Shown piece by piece: positions 29,308 to 40,011 of a stretch of DNA of 64,000 nucleotides. The DNA comes from Opitutaceae bacterium (GTDB lineage Bacteria; Verrucomicrobiota; Verrucomicrobiia; Opitutales; Opitutaceae), in the NCBI GenBank assembly GCA_016711225.1, contig JADJTK010000050.1, forward strand, positions 248,001 to 312,000, in the 5' to 3' direction. The notes beneath the pieces are model-generated. The model saw only the letters and a list, made by a program, of their open reading frames with translations, was not told the DNA's origin and did no database searches. Each line of letters begins with the position of its first letter. Positions within the stretch are counted from its first letter, which is position 1. Position numbers and translations under genes: made by a program.

Positions 29308-29648
29308 TTATCTCTGATACCATGTCTTTTTGCAGCCATCTTTTAGGTCGATGCCCGCCAGCAACATTGTCAACGCTGTCGACTCCAGATCGAGCTTGGT
29401 CCCGGCGGCCTGCGGCCAACTAAACCGACCCTTTTCGAGCCGCTTGGCCAGTACCCAGACGCCGGATCCATCCCAGCACAGGATCTTGAGCCGATCCCGG
29501 TTCTTGTTGGTGAACACAAACCAGCCCCGCCGAAGGGATCCTCGTGGAGCTTCTCGCTGGCCAGTGCCCACAACCCGTCGAAGTGCTTGCGCATGTCCAC
29601 CGGCTCGATGGCCAGGAAGATGCGCTGTGTCGGTGACAACGAGATCAT
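29308..29648 (-). pseudogene. tnpB: IS66 TnpB (copy B), frameshifted
   Basis: Same sequence as copy A TnpB, but a missing base or two near 29525 (CAGCCCC versus CAGGCCCC) splits it after KLHEDPFGGA, and an extra T near 29331 alters the 3' end. Otherwise identical. Confidence 0.85.
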
Positions 29649-29652
29649 CGTG

Positions 29653-30000
29653 TCAGCGCCCCGCCACGTTGAGCAGCGCCGCCAGCGCGGTCGCATCGGC
29701 CGCACGCACCACCCAGCCGTTGGGTAACGTCAGCTCGAAGGCCCACCGCGAGACCGCCGGCAGTTTCACCTCGGCAAATTGCACCGCGGCGCGCCCTCTC
29801 CCACGGCCCTGCAAATACACCCACTTCGCGAGCGTTGTGCGATTGATCCCTTCCTGCCGGGCGAACTGCTCCATCGTGAGCCCGCTCGCTCGATACCCGG
29901 CGACCAACTCCGCTCGCCGCGCCGCTGGCGTGATTTGGCGCCCGTCTCGGCTGCGTTTGCCTTCCGCCTTCAACACCTCTGCGGTGATCGTTGTCATCAC
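29653..30000 (-). CDS. tnpA: IS66 TnpA (copy B), complete
   Basis: 115 aa: MMTTITAEVLKAEGKRSRDG, then an HTH (MEQFARQEGINRTTLAKWV) and GWVVRAADATALAALLNVAG. This is the Orf1/TnpA accessory protein of IS66 elements, thought to bind the ends. It is the first gene of the element, about 55 bp inside the terminal repeat at 30036-30056, and shows what copy A has lost. Confidence 0.88.
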   Translation of the reverse strand: MMTTITAEVLKAEGKRSRDGRQITPAARRAELVAGYRASGLTMEQFARQEGINRTTLAKWVYLQGRGRGRAAVQFAEVKLPAVSRWAFELTLPNGWVVRAADATALAALLNVAGR

Positions 30001-30056
30001 CGCAGCATACCCGATCTCCGCTCACTCGACTACGTGGTCGCCGGCCGGACGCTTAC

Positions 30057-30556
30057 GCGCCATCCGTGAAATCCGCGGTTCCAAGTTCCAGAGGGCGAAC
30101 CCGACGTTCTGGCAAACGTCGCTACGACCAGCACGCAGACAGGGACGCCTGCGCCACTCCCGACTCTCTCTGTGTACTCCTCCCCCTTTGTGCACTCTGT
30201 GACCGGTTCGGTTCAGGGGTTCGCGTCTCGGGTCTCGAGGAATCGATGCTGCACATCCGCGTGAATCCGTGGTTCCCTATTCCGGAAGTGAAACCGCAGA
30301 TGAACGCGGATAAACACAGATCAGCGAAGACACCCTCGGCTCACGCGGAGATCCGCCCCCCAAACGGACAGGCCACCTCACCGCGGTGGCCTACAGGCAC
30401 ACGACGTTCTAGCGAGCGTCGCTACAACCAGGCTGAACGGCTGCGCCGTCTACGACCGCGGGTCCCCTTCCCTACCGCATCCACCTTATCCGCGTAATCC
30501 GTGGTGAGCACTCCGATCCTTGGCGCTCTCGGCCCATGCCGCGGCACCGTTCTCCC
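30057..30556. other. Spacer rich in REP-like palindromes and heptad repeats
   Basis: About 500 bp with no gene. It contains a GACGTT-N-AACGTC hairpin at about 30110-30127, a GGCCACC-N-GGTGGCC hairpin at 30371-30391, a CGACG-N-CGTCG hairpin at about 30402-30421, and heptad stretches at 30252-30276 and 30291-30323 that are inverted relatives (ATCCGCGTGAATCCGTGG against GCAGATGAACGCGGAT). A third short stretch lies at 30486-30505. Confidence 0.6.
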
Positions 30557-32665
30557 TTACTCGCTGCGCCGCCCACGGCGCAGCTCATTCACCAACGACT
30601 CGGCCCCATACACCTTGCCCAACGCCTCGAGGATGCCGCGGCTGTCCACGGCCAGCGCGCGCGACTCCACCTCCTCATAGGCGAAAGCCAGGGCCAGACC
30701 CTGCAGATTGCCGTCAAAGATGATGCCCGCAAACTCGCCGGCACGGTTCACCACCGGACTGCCGCTGTTGCCGCCGATGATGTCGTGCGTGGTGACAAAG
30801 TTAAACGGAGTCGCCAACTCAAGCGCACCGCGCCTTGCCGCCCAGCGCTCCGGCAGGTCGAAGGGCTCGCGGTTTCCATGCGCCGCGCTGCGGGCATAAA
30901 GTCCGGCATAGTCGGTGAAGGCCGGGATCGCGCGGCCGCTCTCGGTATAGCCCTTCACCACGCCGTAGCTCAGGCGCAGTGTGAAGGTGGCATCAGGGGC
31001 GACGGCGGCGCCGCGCTGCGCAAAACGCGCCCGCTCGATCGCGGCGTGGGCCTGCTGCTTCACCTCACCGGCCTCTTCCCAACGGCGGCGCACCTCGCGC
31101 GCCACCGGATCGATCATACGGGCCAGCTCGATCATCGGATCCTTCGCCGCCGTCACCGCGGCCGCCCCACCCGCATAGAGCGCCCGGCGCACCGCCACCT
31201 CGCGCACCTTCGTGGCCGCGATGAGCTCATGCGCCCGCTCGCGCGGACTGCGCCCGGCCAGCGCCTGCTCGACGACAGGGCTGTCGTAGCCAAGCTCCTC
31301 AGCCAGCAGCCCGAGGGCATCCGCTAGTTTCAGCGCCTCGAGATCCGCGTAGATCGGCTTCTCGGAAAACAGCTCCAGCTCGAACGACTCGCGCGCGGCA
31401 TCGGCATATTCCTCCAGGCGCTCGCCGTCGGGCTTGGCCCGTTCCTCGGCCACGCGCAGCAGCGTGCGGGCCAGCGCAAAGGAGTCGCAATTGAACCCGT
31501 CGGGCGCGAAGAACACCTCGTGGCGGCGGCCGTCCACCAGCCGCTGCAGCACGAGCAACTCGCGTTGGCGCTGCGCGGCCTCGGCGATCCGGGCCAACTC
31601 GCCGGCGAGCGCAACATTGTCCGCCGGCTTTGCTCCGCCTTGGCGCAGCGCCGCCTCGTCGGCGGTCTTCGCCGCGAACAACGTCGGGGTGTGCAGCGCG
31701 GCAAGTTCGCCGTCGTAGGCCTTCCGCGAATTCTGCACGGTGAAGAAATCATCCCGCGCCCGCCGGGCGTTCTCGACGTCGCGGGCGCCCCAGTTGGCCA
31801 GCAACACCTCGAGGCGTTTGAGGCGCCGCAGCGTGTAGGGGAACTGCACATCGCGCAGGAAGCGCAGTTCGTCGATGGTGAGTTGGCGCTCGGTGCGCCC
31901 GGGATGCCCCGACACGAAGGTCAGCTCGCCCTCGGCGGCGGCCGCCGCCGACCAGCGCAGGAAATGCTCGAGCCGGGCCGGGCGGCCGCCTTCGTAGACA
32001 CGGAAGAGGCACACATCCAGGTTGTAGCGCGGATACTCGAAATTGTCGGGGTCGCCGCCGAAGAACGCGATCTGCTGCTCAGGCGCGAAAGCCAGTCGGA
32101 TATCGGTGTAGCGCTTGTAACAGTAAAGATGATAGGCCCCGCCCTGGAAGAGCGTGACGACATCGCTGCGCAGCCCGGTGCGCGCCAGCGATGCCTTCTC
32201 GATGCCGGCGATGGTGCGGCGGCGCGCCTCGGCCGCCGCTCCAGCGTCGAGACCGGAGGCCACACCGGCGTTCACCTGAGCGGTGATGTCCTCGATCGAC
32301 TGGAGCACGTTGAGCTCCAGATCCACGCATTTCAGTTCGGCCTCCGGAGTGGCGGCATAGAAGCCGTCACGCAGGTAGTTGTGCTGCGCGGTCGAGAGTT
32401 TCTGGAGATCGTCGGCGCCTACGTGGTGGTTGGTGATCACCAAGCCGTCGGCGGAGACGAAGGATCCCGAACCGCCGCTGTTGAAGCGCACGGAGGACTT
32501 CATGAGATGATCAAGCCAAGGCGCGGTGACCTCGAAGCCGTAGCGCGTCTGCAACTGCTCGCGCGGGGGCGCGGAGAACAACCACATCCCCTCGTCGGCG
32601 CGCAGGCCCGATACGAGGAGAGTTGCCGTGAGAAGAACGCGCAGCAGGCGGACACGCTTCAGCAT
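30557..32665 (-). CDS. S46 family dipeptidyl peptidase (DPP7/DPP11 type)
   Basis: 702 aa from ATG 32665, giving a good signal peptide (LLRVLLTATLLVSGLRADEG); a longer frame to 32842 has no signal-like start. S46 landmarks: ADEGMWLF, the catalytic His in VITNHHVGADD (residues 80-81), the GGDPDNFEYPRYNLDVCLFR Asp region, SGHPGRTERQLT, and the catalytic Ser in IIGGNSGSPVVN. It trims dipeptides from peptide N-termini in the periplasm. The segment after the Ser reads IIFDGNLQG; a Gly at this S1 position is typical of DPP7-like enzymes preferring hydrophobic P1 residues, where DPP11 has Arg (from memory of the family). It would serve peptide or amino-acid use, consistent with the arylpyruvate genes further on. 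Confidence 0.93.
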   Translation of the reverse strand: MLKRVRLLRVLLTATLLVSGLRADEGMWLFSAPPREQLQTRYGFEVTAPWLDHLMKSSVRFNSGGSGSFVSADGLVITNHHVGADDLQKLSTAQHNYLRDGFYAATPEAELKCVDLELNVLQSIEDITAQVNAGVASGLDAGAAAEARRRTIAGIEKASLARTGLRSDVVTLFQGGAYHLYCYKRYTDIRLAFAPEQQIAFFGGDPDNFEYPRYNLDVCLFRVYEGGRPARLEHFLRWSAAAAAEGELTFVSGHPGRTERQLTIDELRFLRDVQFPYTLRRLKRLEVLLANWGARDVENARRARDDFFTVQNSRKAYDGELAALHTPTLFAAKTADEAALRQGGAKPADNVALAGELARIAEAAQRQRELLVLQRLVDGRRHEVFFAPDGFNCDSFALARTLLRVAEERAKPDGERLEEYADAARESFELELFSEKPIYADLEALKLADALGLLAEELGYDSPVVEQALAGRSPRERAHELIAATKVREVAVRRALYAGGAAAVTAAKDPMIELARMIDPVAREVRRRWEEAGEVKQQAHAAIERARFAQRGAAVAPDATFTLRLSYGVVKGYTESGRAIPAFTDYAGLYARSAAHGNREPFDLPERWAARRGALELATPFNFVTTHDIIGGNSGSPVVNRAGEFAGIIFDGNLQGLALAFAYEEVESRALAVDSRGILEALGKVYGAESLVNELRRGRRSE

Positions 32666-32831
32666 GGCCACGATACAAACCCAGGGTCGCCGCCGCGGGC
32701 GAGCCGAAAGACCACCCTGCGCGCGGCGCCCGGCCCGCGCGCCGCCCACCGGCGCCTCGCGTTCCAATTTGCGCCGGGTGCTTCCCGGGACTTTACGCGT
32801 AGCTTGGGGCCCGATCCGTCCTTCTCCCGCC

Positions 32832-33242
32832 ATGAATACCAACGAACTCGATCAGTTGCGCCGCGTCGTGCGCGAGGCCGTTTTCCGTGCCGGCCGGTTG
32901 CGTCGCGATGGGCGAGGCTCCGCCGCCGATGAATCCCTGGCCTCGGAGTTGATCACCGCGCAAGCCGGCCTGGCATCGGGCGGCACGCCCGATGCCGCCA
33001 GCCTCGTCCACCAGTGGCGCCGCGACGACGAAGCGGCCTTCGCCCTCGCCGTGCTCATCAGTGAGCTCGTGGGCGAGCGACTCCACGCCTCACCCACCCC
33101 GCACCGGAAGCTGACGGTCGAGCAGCCCGAACTCCCCCCGCTCCCGGCCACCTCGCCCACGGTCGCCCCCCCGCCGGGGCTCGCCGACCTGCTCGACGGC
33201 CTGTTCACCGAGGAGCGCCCCGCCAAGCGGGGAGCGCCCTGA
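32832..33242 (+). CDS. Hypothetical protein next to RES-domain remnant
   Basis: 136 aa from ATG 32832 (MNTNELDQLRRVVREAVFRA). Soluble, helix-rich and charged in the first half (DDEAAFALAVLISELVGERL), with a proline-rich linker (LPPLPATSPTVAPPPG) and a short terminal helix (LADLLDGLF). No family was recognised. It sits just upstream of the RES toxin fragment, where an antitoxin would lie, but it shows none of the Xre/DUF2384 antitoxin motifs, so that link is only positional. Confidence 0.5.
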   Translation: MNTNELDQLRRVVREAVFRAGRLRRDGRGSAADESLASELITAQAGLASGGTPDAASLVHQWRRDDEAAFALAVLISELVGERLHASPTPHRKLTVEQPELPPLPATSPTVAPPPGLADLLDGLFTEERPAKRGAP

Positions 33243-33339
33243 TTGGGTGCTAGAGCCGCGCCGACACCCGAGGGGCAGCAAGTGCCGGAGCGGCTGCCAC
33301 CAGGCCGAGTCCTCGGTCCAACACCCGCACCGCCCGCCC

Positions 33340-33573
33340 ACGCCTCCCCTTCCATTGACACCCGCCAACTGGCAGGCCACGCCCCCGCCCGCATCCACCC
33401 GCAAACTGAAGGACCGCTTTCTCGCCAACTCGCCCCTGCCGGCGATGCGCGTGCCTAGCGTGATCGTAGGCGGCGAATGGTGCTACGTGCTCAACCCCGC
33501 CCATCCCCGGTTTGGCGAACTCACGCTCGGTCCCGCGGAGCCCTTCGTCTTCGACCCGCGCGTGGCCAAATAA
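33340..33573 (+). pseudogene. RES-domain toxin, C-terminal remnant
   Basis: The frame reads LTPANWQATPPPASTRKLKD, then AMRVPSVIVGGEWCYVLNPA, HPRFGELTLG and FVFDPRVAK before the stop at 33571-33573. This is the C-terminal third of RES-domain proteins (NAD-degrading toxins of Xre-RES systems), with the RVPS-V---E-NYLLNP hallmark. The N-terminal part with the catalytic Arg is missing; upstream DNA (33243-33340) gives no similarity. It is probably a dead gene. Confidence 0.7.
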
Positions 33574-33649
33574 TACGGGGTCGGTCCACGATCTCTGGGT
33601 TTGCGTGGCGTGCGCGCCGGCCCACGATGGCGTCTTCCCAGCCCGCCCC

Positions 33650-34744
33650 ATGACCCGCCTTCTCCCGCTCGCCGCCGCCCTGTGCCTCGCCGCCTGCGCC
33701 TCCGCCGCTGAGCCGCCGGCGCCCGCCGTCGTTTCGCCCATGCAATCGATCCCCGCCGAGGATTCGCGTTTCCGCTACGAAGGACGCTTCGACCGGAGCA
33801 ATCCCGCCGCCCCTACCGTCATCTGGCAGGCCAGCAGGATAGCCATCGACTTCGAAGGCTCCGCCTTGGCCCTGCAGTTCGACTGGGTCGAGGGGCAGAA
33901 TTTCTTCGACGTGACGATCGACGACACCACCGCGGTGCTGGCGGTGAACCAGGCCGACCACTCCCGCCTGAGCTTTCCCCATCCGCTTGGCCCGGGCCGC
34001 CACCGCCTCACGCTCTTCAAGCGCAGCGAAGCCGCCGCCGGCACCGCGCGTTTCCGTGGCCTCGATATCGCCCTCGGCGCCCATGCCTGGCTGCCGGCAG
34101 CGCCCAACTACAAGCTGAAGCTGCAGTTCTTCGGCGACTCGATCACTGCCGGCGCCTGTAATGAGGATGGCGCCACCGACCAGTGGGAGGACCGTTCCAC
34201 CCACAACAATGCCCGCAGCTACGCCGCGTTTACCGCCGCCGCCTTCGACGCCGACTACCGCAACATCGCGGTGAGCGGCATGGGCATTGTCCTGGGATGG
34301 GTCGAGCCGCGCGCCGCCCAGATCTGGGACCGCGTCCTTCCCACCGCCGCCTCGCCCCGCGCCGACTTGGCCGCGTGGATGCCGGATGTGATCTGCGTGA
34401 ACTTTGGCGAGAACGACGACTCGTTTACCACAGCCAACAAGCTGCCCTTCCCGGCCGGCTTCACCGAAGCCTACGTCGCTCTCGTGCGATCGATCCGCGC
34501 CGCCTATCCGGCCGCCCACATCGTGATCCTGCGCGGCGGCATGTCCGGCGGGGCCAACAGCGACCCGTTGCGCGAAGCCTGGGGCGCGGCGGTGCGGCGC
34601 CTCAAAGCGGGCGATCCGCGCATCCACAGCTACGTCTTCCAGCATTGGTCGGGCAACCACCCGCGTGTGGCCGATGCGCGCGCGATGGCCAACGAACTCA
34701 CCGCCTGGCTGGAAAAGCAGAAATTCATGCAGGCCTATCGCTGA
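33650..34744 (+). CDS. SGNH esterase, CE2-like (acetylated polysaccharide deacetylation)
   Basis: 364 aa. The start at 33650 gives MTRLLPLAAALCLAACASAA, a signal with a plausible lipobox (LAAC), so possibly a lipoprotein. An N-terminal jelly-roll typical of carbohydrate esterase family 2 (FRYEGRFDRSNPAAPTVIWQ, then IAIDFEGSALALQF) precedes the SGNH domain: LKLQFFGDSITAGACN with the catalytic Ser, VSGMGI, and ICVNFGENDD with the N-block. The C-terminal SGNHPRVADA probably supplies the catalytic His. It would remove acetyl groups from plant or algal polysaccharides outside the cytoplasm. No glycan operon adjoins it. Confidence 0.85.
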   Translation: MTRLLPLAAALCLAACASAAEPPAPAVVSPMQSIPAEDSRFRYEGRFDRSNPAAPTVIWQASRIAIDFEGSALALQFDWVEGQNFFDVTIDDTTAVLAVNQADHSRLSFPHPLGPGRHRLTLFKRSEAAAGTARFRGLDIALGAHAWLPAAPNYKLKLQFFGDSITAGACNEDGATDQWEDRSTHNNARSYAAFTAAAFDADYRNIAVSGMGIVLGWVEPRAAQIWDRVLPTAASPRADLAAWMPDVICVNFGENDDSFTTANKLPFPAGFTEAYVALVRSIRAAYPAAHIVILRGGMSGGANSDPLREAWGAAVRRLKAGDPRIHSYVFQHWSGNHPRVADARAMANELTAWLEKQKFMQAYR

Positions 34745-34912
34745 ACGGGGTGGGCGGCAGCAATCGCTGTAGACAGCGAGCTTGCTCGGGCTCTGAGTGG
34801 GAGAATCGCGGCTCCAGCGCCGGCGCGATCATTCGTGTCCACGCCATAGGTTTTAGGGGTCCAATACGGCATCGGGGCGCAGTCGCCCCCATCGCCACAG
34901 AGGGTGCCAATT

Positions 34913-35066
34913 CATTCCGCATTCAGCCGTTCTGAATTCCGCCTTCCGCGTTCTGCCTTCAACAGTCCCCCTTCGGTCTCCCACTTTCTGCGTTCCGTAC
35001 TCCGCCATCCCGCCGCAATCCGTCCTCTGCAGTTCGCACTTCGCAGTCCAAAATCCGAAATCCCCT
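34913..35066. repeat. Long heptad repeat array (about 22 units)
   Basis: A run of 7-nt units of loose consensus GnnTTCC (for example GCCTTCC, GCGTTCT, GTACTCC) in one register to about 35010, then a second register (GTTCGCA, CTTCGCA, ATCCGAA) up to the stop codon of the SUI1 gene. Period is strict while sequence is degenerate. The rest of the spacer (34745-34912) shows nothing else. Confidence 0.85.
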
Positions 35067-35476
35067 CACCCGCCGGCCATCACCGGCCGGAAGCCGGCTT
35101 CCTCCAGGATACGCGCGACGGCCTCCCGCCGGTCGCCTTGGATCTCGATCTGGCCGTCCTTCACCGTGCCGCCGGCGCCGCAGGTCTTCTGCATACGTTT
35201 GGCCAGGGCCTCCTTCTCGGGCAGCCCGATGCCCATAAAGCCGGAGACGGTCGTCACCGTCTTGCCTCCGCGCCCGCCGGTCTCACGCCGGACCTCGACC
35301 CGCCCCCGATTCTTGGGCGGCGCCCCGGCGGCGCCCCGGCCGCTCGGGCCGGCCACTCCAGGCAGCGGCGCCGCCGGCGAGTGCGCCGGCAAGCCGGCCG
35401 CGCTGAGCGCGGCGAAAGGGTTCTGGGCCAGGGAGGAAGCGGAGCCGTCTGTGGCTATACGGGACGATTTGCTCAT
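35066..35476 (-). CDS. yciH: SUI1/YciH-family translation initiation factor
   Basis: 136 aa from ATG 35476 (a start 9 nt upstream at 35485 is also possible). Residues 1-58 are a low-complexity, Ala/Pro/Gly-rich lead, then the SUI1 domain: RVEVRRETGGRGGKTVTTVS, then GFMGIGLPEKEALAKRMQKT, CGAGGTVKDGQIEIQGDRRE and ILEEAGFRPV. This is the bacterial eIF1 homologue, proposed to check initiation codon selection. Monocistronic, convergent with the CE2 esterase. Confidence 0.92.
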   Translation of the reverse strand: MSKSSRIATDGSASSLAQNPFAALSAAGLPAHSPAAPLPGVAGPSGRGAAGAPPKNRGRVEVRRETGGRGGKTVTTVSGFMGIGLPEKEALAKRMQKTCGAGGTVKDGQIEIQGDRREAVARILEEAGFRPVMAGG

Positions 35477-35736
35477 GGTAGGCACCCCGAACGATCATGA
35501 AGTCCCGCGTTCTGCCAACTCCAATGGCGCTATTAGTCCAACCCCGGACCATGCATAGGGCCATGAGCCGGACTTCAAAACGCGGACACAGCCCGGTGCG
35601 GCGTTGAGACACGAGGCCGTTTCGCCGAATCTGTCGCCTACCATGAAACCTTGCACCGTCGCCACCGCCCACTCCCCAAGCCTCCGCCTGCACCCGGCCG
35701 CCCGACAGCCCTGATTCCCGCTCCGCCTTTCGCACC

Positions 35737-38472
<2,736 letters not shown>

Positions 38473-38473
38473 C

Positions 38474-38615
38474 CATTTTCGCTTCTGAATTGCCGATTTT
38501 CGATCTCGGACCTTCACGCGCAGCGCACACAGGTCCGCCTTGCACCAACCTTGGCACCGCCGATCACCGTTCCCTTTGAGTTCAGCATTCTGCCTTCCGC
38601 TTTCAGCCTTCCTTC
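38474..38615. repeat. Heptad repeats in the sucA-sucB spacer
   Basis: Two stretches with 7-nt period: 38474-38515 (CATTTTC, GATTTTC) and 38574-38615 (TTCAGCA, TTCTGCC, TTCCGCT), the second ending 3 nt before the sucB ATG at 38619. Confidence 0.75.
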
Positions 38616-38618
38616 CCG

Positions 38619-39860
38619 ATGCCCCTCCCAGTCAAAATCCCGCCTCTCGGTGAATCCATTGTCTCCGGTATCCTCGCGAAATGGGATGTGCCCAACGGCG
38701 CCGCCGTGAAGAAGGACCAGGTACTCTTCGAGCTCGAGACGGACAAGATCACCTCCGAGGGCACCGCCGAGATCGACGGTGTGATTACGCACACCGTTGC
38801 CGAAGGCACCGAGGTGAAGATCGGACAAGTCGTCGCTACCATCGAGCCGACTGTCAGCACAACTACCGCCGTCGCCACACCGGCGGCCGTGCCATCCTCC
38901 ATCACCCATCTTCCATCGGCCATCTCTCCAGCTGTCCGTCGCCTCGCCGAGGAGACCAAGATCGATCCCGCCACCGTCGCCGGCACCGGCAAGGCCGGCC
39001 GTGTCACCAAAGGAGACATGCTCGCCACGGCGGAGAAACAGCCCCAGGCTAGTCCGGTTCCGACACCATCCCCGGCTCCCGTCGTCCCGCCTGCGTCAGG
39101 CCAATCGCAAATCGGCAATCTAAAAACGGAAATCGCCGCTCCCGTTCCGCAATCCAGCCCCCCCCGCCAGACCCGGAAGAAGATGTCCCCGTTGCGGGCC
39201 AAGATCGCCGAGCGCCTGGTGCAAGCCAAGAACCAGACCGCTATGCTCACGACCTTCAACGAGGTCGACATGAGCGCGGTCCGCGATCTGCGCGCCCGCT
39301 ACCAGGACGACTTCGTGAAACGCCACGGCGTGAAACTCGGCTTCATGTCGCTCTTCGTGAAAGCCGCCGTCCACGCCCTGCGCGAAGTCCCTGCCGTCAA
39401 CGCCAGCCTCGACGGCGACACCGTCGTGCAGAACAGCTTCTTCGACATCGGCGTCGCCGTCTCGACCGATCGCGGACTCATGGTGCCGGTGCTGCGCGAC
39501 TGCGACACCCACAGCCTCGCCCAGATCGAGAAGGACATCGGCGCGTACGCGGTGAAGGCGCGCGACGGCAAAATGCAACTCGACGACCTCACCGGTGGCG
39601 TCTTCACCATCACCAACGGCGGCACCTTCGGCTCGCTCCTCTCCACGCCCATCCTCAATCCCCCGCAGTGCGGCATCCTCGGCATGCACGCGATCCAGGA
39701 CCGCCCCATCGCCCTCGACGGCCAGGTGGTGATCCGCCCGATGATGTACCTAGCCCTCAGTTACGACCACCGCCTCGTCGACGGCAAGGAGGCGGTCACC
39801 TTCCTCGTGAAGGTGAAGCAGGCCATCGAAGATCCCGCCCGCCTCCTGCTGGGGGTCTAA
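38619..39860 (+). CDS. sucB: Dihydrolipoamide succinyltransferase (E2 of 2-oxoglutarate dehydrogenase)
   Basis: 413 aa. Lipoyl domain (residues 1-76: IPPLGESIVSGILAKW, with the lipoylated Lys in ELETDKITSEG). Linker 1, the E1/E3-binding domain (about 105-145: SPAVRRLAEETKIDPATVAG, GKAGRVTKGDML), linker 2, and the catalytic domain (190-413) with RLVQAKNQTAMLTTFNEVDM and the active-site SYDHRLVDGKEAV. It forms the core of the complex with SucA and Lpd, encoded on either side. Both linkers contain 35-nt blocks of 7-nt repeats (38892-38926, giving SSITHLPSAIS, and 39102-39136, giving QSQIGNLKTEI). The insertions fall where length is tolerated. Confidence 0.96.
   Translation: MPLPVKIPPLGESIVSGILAKWDVPNGAAVKKDQVLFELETDKITSEGTAEIDGVITHTVAEGTEVKIGQVVATIEPTVSTTTAVATPAAVPSSITHLPSAISPAVRRLAEETKIDPATVAGTGKAGRVTKGDMLATAEKQPQASPVPTPSPAPVVPPASGQSQIGNLKTEIAAPVPQSSPPRQTRKKMSPLRAKIAERLVQAKNQTAMLTTFNEVDMSAVRDLRARYQDDFVKRHGVKLGFMSLFVKAAVHALREVPAVNASLDGDTVVQNSFFDIGVAVSTDRGLMVPVLRDCDTHSLAQIEKDIGAYAVKARDGKMQLDDLTGGVFTITNGGTFGSLLSTPILNPPQCGILGMHAIQDRPIALDGQVVIRPMMYLALSYDHRLVDGKEAVTFLVKVKQAIEDPARLLLGV
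38892..38926. repeat. Heptad array inside sucB, linker 1 (CCATCnn x5)
   Basis: Five 7-nt units (CCATCCT, CCATCAC, CCATCTT and two more) between lipoyl and peripheral-subunit-binding domains. Same unit type as at 4699-4733. Confidence 0.8.
39102..39136. repeat. Heptad array inside sucB, linker 2
   Basis: Five 7-nt units of loose form nAATCnn (CAATCGC, AAATCGG, CAATCTA) between the binding domain and the catalytic domain. Related to the array in lpdA. Confidence 0.7.
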
Positions 39861-39869
39861 GGCAACCAG

Positions 39870-40004
39870 CAGCAACCGCAAGGATCGCAAAGAGCGCAGC
39901 GACGGGCACCTGGAGACTCCTCTCCGTTTTTTGTGATCCCTGCGTTCTTTGCGGTGAACCTTCGGTTCTTCTCTCAGTGTTCTCTGTGCGCTCTGTGGTG
40001 AAAT
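39870..40004. repeat. Inverted heptad arrays in the sucB-lpdA spacer
   Basis: A left stretch (39870-39900, with CCGCAAG, GATCGCA) and a right stretch (39938-40004, with CCCTGCG, TTCTTTG, CGGTGAA and continuing GTTCTCT-type units). The left reads as the inverse of the start of the right (GCGTTCTTTGCGG against CCGCAAGGATCGC). The right arm ends 7 bp before the lpdA ATG. Confidence 0.7.
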
Positions 40005-40011
40005 TTTGATC

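Larger units (their letters stand above)
27665..30056 (-). mobile_element. IS66-family element, copy B (both ends present)
   Basis: 2,392 bp with matching 21-bp terminal inverted repeats: GTAAGCG... from 27665 and its complement ending ...CGCTTAC at 30056. The 8 bp on either side do not match each other or the 8 bp before copy A, so no target duplication is visible. It is nearly identical to copy A except for single-base indels, one A/G substitution near 28772 and the extra 50 bp near 27757-27807. Confidence 0.9.

Noticed and set aside
32832..33242. The 136-residue protein as antitoxin of the RES remnant
   Set aside because: It has no Xre or DUF2384 features, and the toxin is truncated. Position alone is not enough.
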